Of a DNA stretch of 64,000 nt, positions 44,291 through 51,900 are shown one piece after another. The notes beneath the pieces are model-generated. The model saw only the letters and a list, made by a program, of their open reading frames with translations, was not told where the DNA came from and ran no database searches. This stretch comes from Ignavibacteriales bacterium. Lineage in GTDB: Bacteria; Bacteroidota; Ignavibacteria; Ignavibacteriales; Melioribacteraceae. The position numbers and the translations under genes were made by a program. Position 1 is the first letter of the stretch. Each line of letters starts with the position of its first letter. The stretch lies in contig JAIOYW010000018.1 of the NCBI GenBank assembly GCA_021740915.1, positions 22,929 to 86,928 on the forward strand. The letters run 5' to 3'.

Positions 44291-45379
44291 ATGAGTAAAA
44301 TTATTTCCGTGCTTTTACCGAAAGGCGGAGTTGGAAAAACAACTACCGCAGTTAATCTGGCAGCAAGTTTTGCCGTCTTTGAAAAAAGGACATTACTCAT
44401 TGACCTTGATCCCTCAGGTGCCTGTTCACAGATATTAAGCTACGATCAATCGCGTGAAAACGGAAGTATTCTCGATCTTGTAAACATGCGGCGTTCTTAT
44501 TCGCAGCTTATAAGAAAAACTCAACTGGACCATCTTGATTTTATTCCGGCTAATATTAACACTACTGAAGATGAAGATACGCTCTTTAAGTCCTTCAGGA
44601 ACTTCAGCCATCTAAAAGATTCTGCGATTAATGAACTTGGGGGATATGATTATATTATCCTTGACTGTCCTCCTTATCTTGCAGGTACCACTCAACTTGC
44701 TCTGTATTTATGCAACTCAGTGCTTATCCCACTTAAAACTGCTCAATTCTCTATCAGTGCACTTGTTAAACTTATGAATCATATCGCGATATATCAGAAA
44801 AACGTAAATAAAAGGCTGGCAGTTGAAGGAATTCTCCTAACGATGTATGAGAACAACACAACAGCTTCTTTTCTTACGGAGGACAGGCTTTTCAGAAGTT
44901 TCGGGAAACATGTTTTCAGAACGATAATCCCTAAAAGCACTTATCTTGCTGAATCCACATATTACGGTCAGCCAGCTGTTCTGCTTAATACACGTGCTAT
45001 AGGCTCTCAGGCTTATCTTGCTCTCGCTGAAGAATTGATTGTCAGAAATAAGATATGCCCGGTGCAGGAACTGAACGACACACTTGCAGTTCACAGAATT
45101 TCCGATGATCTGCCGCAGTTCTATGAAATGAAGCCGAATAAACCAAATCCTTTCCGCAGTCTGACAACAGTTCAGTTTTATGTATCTCAATATTCGGAAG
45201 TGACAATCACTGTTAATGATATATATATGAAGCCGGTTGAAACTTTATTAAGGAGCAGGCTATCTCCTGGGATTTATGAAATTTCCTGGACTCCGAAAAA
45301 CGTCCCCGCCGGCATTTACTTCTGCAAAATGACCGCACCATCATTTACAAGAAATATTAAAATGATTCACGTGCAGTGA
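44291..45379 (+). CDS. Orphan ParA/Soj-family ATPase fused to a T9SS type A / FlgD-Ig-like C-terminal domain
   Basis: Residues 1-265 are a ParA/MinD P-loop ATPase: deviant Walker A KGGVGKTT (11-18) with signature Lys11, Walker A' TLLIDLDPSGA, and Walker B YDYIILDCPP near 119-128. There is no signal peptide; the N-terminus goes straight into the first beta strand. Residues 279-362 form a domain with every landmark of T9SS type A sorting domains: KPNPF, VQFYVSQYSEVTITVNDI, SPGIYEISW, VPAGIYFCKM and a terminal IKMIHV. T9SS domains normally sit on Sec-exported proteins, so this combination is unexpected. No parB or parS is visible. The ATPase probably positions or regulates something, with the beta-sandwich as an interaction module, but no function can be assigned. 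Confidence 0.85.
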   Translation: MSKIISVLLPKGGVGKTTTAVNLAASFAVFEKRTLLIDLDPSGACSQILSYDQSRENGSILDLVNMRRSYSQLIRKTQLDHLDFIPANINTTEDEDTLFKSFRNFSHLKDSAINELGGYDYIILDCPPYLAGTTQLALYLCNSVLIPLKTAQFSISALVKLMNHIAIYQKNVNKRLAVEGILLTMYENNTTASFLTEDRLFRSFGKHVFRTIIPKSTYLAESTYYGQPAVLLNTRAIGSQAYLALAEELIVRNKICPVQELNDTLAVHRISDDLPQFYEMKPNKPNPFRSLTTVQFYVSQYSEVTITVNDIYMKPVETLLRSRLSPGIYEISWTPKNVPAGIYFCKMTAPSFTRNIKMIHVQ

Positions 45380-45446
45380 TCTCCTGAAGTGTATCTTTCC
45401 CATCTTTTCACTATCTTTTCTGAATTGAATTATCAAAGGTTATAAG

Positions 45447-45893
45447 ATGCGAATTATTTTCACAATTATATTTTTTACTCTTGCTCTCAGTCTGAATTCT
45501 TTCGCCCAAAGCGGTGAGAACTGGGTTGCAGTTGACAGCATTCAGGGGGATAAACTTTTTATTGATGTCAGCGGACTTAAAAAACAGACTCCGCCGGATA
45601 TATTTGTATGGACAAAACAGTATCACAGTCTTCCGCTGGTAATCGAATCAGTCAAGGATAAAATTCACCAGACAAAAACCTATTATATCCTGAACAAGAA
45701 AAACGGACGTTACAGTATCCTCGAAGTAATTTATTACGATGAAGATGGAAATGTGCTTAAGTCATTCAGTTATAAAAACGAAGTTGATGACGGTACTTAT
45801 AAATATAATTATCCCATCATGACAAATACCGACGTCTATTATATCTATAAAATGTTAGGGAAGTATCTTAAGGAAAATCAGTCTGAAGAATAA
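45447..45893 (+). CDS. Small exported protein, surface-adhesin E (Adhesin_E)-like
   Basis: The 148-residue protein has a clear signal peptide (MRIIFTIIFFTLALSLNSFAQ). The mature part is a compact beta-rich domain beginning NWVAVDSIQGDKLFIDVSGL, with PDIFVWTKQYH and LEVIYYDEDGNVLKSF. The pattern of a leading W, a vWxK strand and a late YDxxGN strand resembles the Haemophilus surface-adhesin E fold. The similarity is read by eye and is modest. It lies 67 bp after the ParA-domain gene on the same strand and overlaps mtgA by 16 bp at the 3' end. Expected location: periplasm or surface. Confidence 0.6.
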   Translation: MRIIFTIIFFTLALSLNSFAQSGENWVAVDSIQGDKLFIDVSGLKKQTPPDIFVWTKQYHSLPLVIESVKDKIHQTKTYYILNKKNGRYSILEVIYYDEDGNVLKSFSYKNEVDDGTYKYNYPIMTNTDVYYIYKMLGKYLKENQSEE

Positions 45894-46597
45894 ACGTTCA
45901 GATTTGATTTAATAAATTTTATTCCACCTACCTGATTCATTTTGGTAACGATCAGATTTCTCCTGCGAAGGAGAAATCCGCTGGGTCGTGCGGCATTATA
46001 CCTTGCAGGATTTGGAAACACTGCGATTGTAAGTGCCGAATTCTCAATCCCCATTTTCAGCGGATCTTTCTTAAAGAATTTTAATGAAGCAGGTCCCACT
46101 CCGAATAATTCAGGTCCGGTTTGTGCCGAGTTGAGATAAACCTCAAGAATCCGGTCTTTGCTCCAGAAAACCTCGATCAGAAGCGTAAAATAAACCTCAA
46201 ACCCTTTCCTTATATAATCCCTGTTCTTGTAGAGAAAAAGATTCTTAGCCAACTGCTGCGTAATAGTGCTGGCTCCCCTTATTCTCCTTGATGATCTCCG
46301 TTTATTAACCTCAAGCGCTTTTTCAATCGCTTTGTAATCAAAACCAAAATGTTCAAAAAACAACTGGTCCTCCGCTGCAACCGCTGCCAGTGGAAGATAT
46401 GGCGACATTTCGTTTAATGATACCCAGCTTTTAGTCAGTTCATCTTCAGGTAAAAACGTTATACCGCGGATAGAATTAATAAAGGAAGTTGAGGGAATAT
46501 CCACAAATCGAAAAAAAAGAAGTAGAAATATCAGAATAATATTATAGACAAGAACGATCTTTAAGGAGTACGAGAAAAATAATTTTATTTTTTGCAT
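45878..46597 (-). CDS. mtgA: Monofunctional peptidoglycan glycosyltransferase
   Basis: MtgA polymerises lipid II without a transpeptidase domain. The 239-residue protein has an N-terminal membrane helix and a GT51 domain: AAEDQLFFEHFGFDYKAIE with catalytic Glu, RGASTITQQLAKNLFL, KDRILEVYLNSAQTGPELFGVGPASLKFF, and a C-terminal NPARYNAARPSGF. It is the last gene of an apparent operon with the ion channel (9 bp upstream) and the MBL-fold hydrolase. Confidence 0.94.
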   Translation of the reverse strand: MQKIKLFFSYSLKIVLVYNIILIFLLLFFRFVDIPSTSFINSIRGITFLPEDELTKSWVSLNEMSPYLPLAAVAAEDQLFFEHFGFDYKAIEKALEVNKRRSSRRIRGASTITQQLAKNLFLYKNRDYIRKGFEVYFTLLIEVFWSKDRILEVYLNSAQTGPELFGVGPASLKFFKKDPLKMGIENSALTIAVFPNPARYNAARPSGFLLRRRNLIVTKMNQVGGIKFIKSNLNVYSSD

Positions 46598-46606
46598 TTT
46601 TATCCA

Positions 46607-47908
46607 TCATTCCTGTTCATCTTCTTTGAGTGAAATGTTCATTCTGTTTCTGAATATTGCTTTTCTTTCAATTTTCGCACCAATTTCCGGGTATTTGGCA
46701 ATTATATAATCAAAATGTGCTTTTTCCAGTATATATAGATCAGAATATGTTTTTGAGATGATTGTTGCCGTTCTCGGTACGTTCATAAAGAGGGCAATCT
46801 CCCCGAAAAAGTCACCCTGTTTAAGCACAGCGATAGGTTTATTAAATTTATCATCATAAACTTCAAGTTCGCCATTGACCACAAAATACATCTCATTCCC
46901 GATAGAACCAACATTAAAAAGGATCTGCCCCGGGATACATATCATTGTTTTTAAGGTGGATGCGGTTTCCCTTATAAAATTAATATCGGCATCTTTGAAA
47001 AGAGGTATCCTCTCGATCAATTCCTTTTTAAGGCTCATTGAAAGTTCATGCTGCAGCGAAGTCGGAAGTCCTTCGACAAAAACATTCTCATCGTAACCCA
47101 GACGATTTTTCCAGATATATGTATAATAATCTCTTATTTTCTTCTGTAATTGATCAGGTATATCCCGGGTGCGGACAAGTATCGACAATTTCTCAAGATT
47201 TTCAGAGTACTTCTGCTTCGCCGGATCCCGTTTAGAGATTAAGCCTGCGATATTACCAATCAACAGAGAATAAAATCCAACACCAACTATCTCAACGAAA
47301 ATTGTAAAAAGCCGTTGAATATCATTAACCGGTGTAATATCTCCGTACCCGATAGTCGTGAGAGTTGTAACAGTCCAGTATATTCCGATAATATAATTGG
47401 ATATATCACTGATCTTAGGATCAAGTCCCCTGAGGCTCAGCCATCCGCAGGCTAACCAATGTGCGGCTAATGAAGCCCAGTAAAAGAAGAAAAAGATTGT
47501 AAGAATCTGACCGTATTTTATCTGCTTACGGCTCCATTTAGACATGTAAAAACCGACTTTTACGAGTTTAATAAGCTGAAGCAATTGAAAGATACTGCTG
47601 GGGAAATAATTTTCAATCGGTAAGCAGGCAAGAAGATCAATCACGAACCAGGTTTTCAGATAATCAGGAAGGGTTCCCGGTTCTTCAAATATAGGGTCGA
47701 ATTTACTTTTACTGTACTTATAAATATTAAAAAGAATGTCGAGGAATAAGATAAAACTGCTTAGCCAGAAAAACATTTCGAGTTGTCCGAATAACTCAAA
47801 ATGAAAGACAAGATTTGCTGGAATCACTAACGCCAGAAAAGAAGTCACAATAACAATTATGACATTCCAGGAAACCTCAATTTTGGAAAAACGGAACTGG
47901 GTCGTCAT
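46607..47908 (-). CDS. Cyclic-nucleotide-binding voltage-gated-type potassium channel
   Basis: The 433-residue protein has six predicted membrane helices between residues 15 and 235. The S4-like segment is only weakly basic. The K+ selectivity filter is TTIGYGD (184-190). A C-linker leads to a cyclic-nucleotide-binding domain (about 300-420) with phosphate-binding cassette FFGEIALFMNVPRTAT, whose Arg would contact the cyclic phosphate. The residue after Arg is Thr, which in eukaryotic CNBDs tends to go with cGMP; that inference is weak here. It is cotranscribed with an MBL-fold hydrolase and mtgA. Confidence 0.9.
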   Translation of the reverse strand: MTTQFRFSKIEVSWNVIIVIVTSFLALVIPANLVFHFELFGQLEMFFWLSSFILFLDILFNIYKYSKSKFDPIFEEPGTLPDYLKTWFVIDLLACLPIENYFPSSIFQLLQLIKLVKVGFYMSKWSRKQIKYGQILTIFFFFYWASLAAHWLACGWLSLRGLDPKISDISNYIIGIYWTVTTLTTIGYGDITPVNDIQRLFTIFVEIVGVGFYSLLIGNIAGLISKRDPAKQKYSENLEKLSILVRTRDIPDQLQKKIRDYYTYIWKNRLGYDENVFVEGLPTSLQHELSMSLKKELIERIPLFKDADINFIRETASTLKTMICIPGQILFNVGSIGNEMYFVVNGELEVYDDKFNKPIAVLKQGDFFGEIALFMNVPRTATIISKTYSDLYILEKAHFDYIIAKYPEIGAKIERKAIFRNRMNISLKEDEQE

Positions 47909-47929
47909 AGTATAATCAAATGAATGGGA

Positions 47930-48895
47930 TCAGAGCTCTATCTCCAGTCCATCATAAGCAGTCTGAATAATAAGTCCGGAGGTCTCATCGAAAAGATTCA
48001 GGTACTTTCTTGTATCGGAAAGAAATTTCTCAATCTGGAAATCACTGTAAGTATGCTCAGAATGAAAAAGGATGAGACGCTTAACCCCGGTCTTAACTGC
48101 AAGTTCCACTCCGGTAAGATTACTCGAGTGTCCCCAGTTGAGTTTAGAATCGATGGCATCGAGCAGTGAATACTGTGCATCAAATATCAATGCATCAGCT
48201 CCCTTTATAAATTCAAGGTAAGGATACATCTCACTGTCGCTTTCTTCTTTATGTTCTGCATCAGTGGAATAAATAAAAGTTTTTGCGCCCTTCCTGAATT
48301 TGTATGAATATGAATCACCGGGATGATTCTGTTTCATCGGTGTAACTTCAAATCCGGCAATCTCATAAGTTTTTTTGTTATCGAGCTGAATAAACCGGAT
48401 ATCTGCGTTCATCTCATCAAGCTGAACAGGGAAATGCACCGGTATCTGCTGATTTCTAAAAGCCTGTTCAATATCTTTATGCACGCCATATACAAATATT
48501 TTTACACCAGGAATGTAAGCCGGTACGAAGAATGGAAATCCCTGAGTGTGATCCCAATGCAGATGCGACATAAATATGTGAAATGTTTTGTCATCAGCAC
48601 TTCCGCCGATCGCCCCTGAACGCATATAAACATTTCCCATATCCCTGATGCCGGTGCCGGCATCACAAATTACTCTATGCGTCCCTCCTTTAATCTCAAT
48701 GCAGGAAGTATTGCTGCCATAGCTTCCGCGGATTGCAAAAGGTAATTTTGTGTCAATGAATTCATCAAGATCATCCTCTGTGAGACCGGGTATTTTTAAT
48801 GATTCGGCAATTGCAAAACGAATCTTTTCCCTGATGATCTCAGTCGGCATTGAGGATGGCAAAGAGCCTCGGGAACCCCAAATTTTTATTATCAC
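47930..48895 (-). CDS. MBL-fold metallo-hydrolase
   Basis: The 321-residue cytoplasmic protein has the metallo-beta-lactamase fold: IWGSRGSLPS at the start, GSNTSCIEI, the zinc motif His111-Leu-His113-Trp-Asp115-His116, a further His in QNHPGDSY, Asp in LIFDAQYS, and a late FHSEHTYSD. All ligands for two metals appear present. The substrate is unknown. Because the downstream partner gene (21 bp away) binds a cyclic nucleotide, a phosphodiesterase role is a reasonable hypothesis, but nothing in the sequence proves it. The start is GTG at 48895. Confidence 0.85.
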   Translation of the reverse strand: MIIKIWGSRGSLPSSMPTEIIREKIRFAIAESLKIPGLTEDDLDEFIDTKLPFAIRGSYGSNTSCIEIKGGTHRVICDAGTGIRDMGNVYMRSGAIGGSADDKTFHIFMSHLHWDHTQGFPFFVPAYIPGVKIFVYGVHKDIEQAFRNQQIPVHFPVQLDEMNADIRFIQLDNKKTYEIAGFEVTPMKQNHPGDSYSYKFRKGAKTFIYSTDAEHKEESDSEMYPYLEFIKGADALIFDAQYSLLDAIDSKLNWGHSSNLTGVELAVKTGVKRLILFHSEHTYSDFQIEKFLSDTRKYLNLFDETSGLIIQTAYDGLEIEL

Positions 48896-48953
48896 ACTAA
48901 CACCCTGGTAAAATTACAATCTAAACATGGTCAAAATAATAATTTTCTCATTA

Positions 48954-51900
48954 TTATCGTTTAATAATCTCTATTTTCTTTTCAATAGTTGACGAAGCGC
49001 AACTTCCCGGTTTATTATCGGAAACCTGAAGTTTGACATTAAAGGAGCCCGGTGAAGAATAACTATGCTTGACTATCATTCCGGATTTCATATTTCCATC
49101 GCCAAAATCCCAGAGATAGCTTAACGGGTCACCGTCAGCATCTGTCGATTCGAAAGCAGTAAAAACAATCTCATCATTTGCGCCGCCTGAATAGTATTTA
49201 TCCTCAGAGTTGAAAGCAGCTACAGGAGGATGATTAACTAATACTTCGAGAAATTCGGTGCAGCTTGAAGACCGTGATCCGGAGCCGTCATCAGCAACAA
49301 CTTTTACGCGGTATTTGCCGCTGGAATTAAAAATATAATTTACTTCTCTGCCCCTGAGAGAAACTCCCGTTTCAGGAATCCACTCAAAACTAAGCGAGTC
49401 TCCGTCCGGATCAAATGCCTTTTTAATTTGAAAACTAACCTCATCACCGGGACAGGAATAGATAGTCCTTGCAACTAAAATCTGCGGAGCAGAATTAATC
49501 TTTATTTTTTCAACAACAGAACCTTCTGAATTCTGTACATCAGAGTTATCAGTAACATTAAGGCGGATCTCATGGATTCCCGGTGTATCAAAACTATGTT
49601 TGACTTTCTGTCCGGAAAGTTTTTCGCCATTATCCAGAACCCATAAATATTTCGAGATTTTTCCATCTGTATCGGCTGATCCTGATCCATCAAGTTCAAT
49701 TTCTTCACCTATTCCAGCAGAAATGGGCATTTTTATATTCGCAGACGGAGAAGCATTTACAAAAATACTAAGAGTATCTTTCGCCGTATTATTCTCAAGA
49801 CCAGAATTATCGGTAACTGTAAGAATAACCTTATACTTTCCGGATTCATTGTACTTATGAACCGCATTTAATCCGTTCATAGTATGTCCGTCGCCAAAAT
49901 CCCACAGGTAATCAATAACGGCGCCGTCAGGGTCAAAAGAGTCGAGTGCACTGAAAGAAGTATTAATATTTTCGGCCGTCTTTGCCGGACCTGAAACTGA
50001 TGCATAAGGGGCAGCATTAATCACTATTCTTTTTGTAACGATTGAAGAGTTACACTCAGTCTCAGAATCAGTGACGATTTTTAATGTTACGAGATAATTT
50101 CCTTCCTTCGAGAAAACATGACTGGAATTTTTTCCTGATAATGTTGTGCCATCCCCCATATCCCATTCATATGATACAATATTTGAACCTTCTCCTGAGG
50201 ATAAGGATGCATCAAAATCGACAGGCACATTCACCGGAGCTGATGAACGGGAACTGAACTCAGCGATGGGAGCTTCAATTACTTTAACAGTAATTTCATC
50301 GGTATCTGTATTGTCGCAACCTTCAGTTTTATCTCCAGTTATCGTTAACTGAACCTTGTATGTTCCAGCTTTATTGAAGATATATGTCGGTGTGGGACCA
50401 CCCCCAGTTCCGCCATCACCAAAATCCCAGGTAAAACTGTTAACAACTCCATCATAATCGCGGGAAGCTCTTCCGTCAAAAACAACTTCATTATTTGCAC
50501 AGACAATAGTGTCTCTTCCGGCTTTTGCTACCGGCGATTCAACAACTGTAATCACCATAACATCAAAATCCATATTGCAAGGAAGGTTCGAGTCATCCTG
50601 AACGGTTAATCCAACGGTATATGTGCCTCCGTTTTTATATGTTTTCACAGGATTAACACCCTCTCCCGTTGTGCCGTCTCCGAAATCCCAGACAAATTTC
50701 AGGGGTCCCCCTTCCGGGTCAGTTGATGCACCAGCATTAAAAATCACAACATCACCTGAGCAGATGATTCTATCTTCACCTGACTCAGCAACAGGCGGTT
50801 TATTAATAAAGAGAGTAATTGTCACGGAAGATATGGAGTTACTTAACATTCTTCCGTCATCAACTTTTAGTGTAACCGGATACGATCCGCCCTCAGCGTA
50901 TAAATGTGCAACTTCAATGCCTGTTTTGGGATCACTGCCATCACCCATATCCCAGATATATTTTAACGGATCACCGTCAGGGTCAATCGATTGACCTGCG
51001 TTAAAGACCTGATAATTGCTGCAGCTCCTGATATTGTCCTGGAGTTTTACAATAGGCGAACTATTAACAAATATTCGGACTGTATCTGATTGCAAAGAAT
51101 TAAGGGTAATACTATTGTCGCGCACCCTAAGAACCGCATAATAAATGCCGGGTTTTTCGAATGCTCTTGTGACAGCAGGCTGATTGGATCCCGGATATCC
51201 GTCGGAAAACTCCCAATTATATGCTGTAATTGAGCCGTCAGAATCATAACTTCCTGAAGCATCAAATGTAACTGAAGCACCGGGTGCAAGTATCCGATCA
51301 TCTCCTGCAATGGCAACAGGAGCATTGTTTATAATAACAATTGCTTCATCAAAATCAATAGCGCTTTCCTGCCCCGTATTATCAGTAACTTTCAGTGTAA
51401 CGGAATACTTCCCGGGATTCTGGTAAATATGCTGAACCTTTTTACCGGAGAGTAAGCTGCCGTCTCCAAAATTCCAGTCGTATTTTGTAACTTCGCCATC
51501 AGAGTCAAATGATCTGCTGCCATCAAAAACAATATTTTCACCGGGGATTGAAATTACATCAGGACCGGCATCAGCAATCGGTTTTTTGTTGATTACAACC
51601 TGAATTGCATCTGAGGAAGAATTATTCAGCGTTCCAGTATTGTCTGTAACTTTAAGACTCACGGTGTAGGTGCCGGTATTGCGATAGATATGCTCTGTTA
51701 TTGCTCCTGTACCTGTGCTGCCATCTCCGAAAACCCAATCATAAGTAACAATCTGCCCATCTGAGTCCAATGAACGGCTCCCGTCAAATTTCACGAGGCT
51801 TTCTGTTGTAATCACATTTTCACCTGCCTTCGCAATCGGGCTGGCGTTCACTGTGACAATAAGTTCATCCTCCGCAACACCTGTCAATGTTCCTGAATCG

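Noticed and set aside
44291..45379. Plasmid-type partition locus
   Set aside because: No parB, parS array or replication gene is nearby, and the gene sits between the dcw cluster and other chromosomal genes, so an orphan ParA is the better reading.
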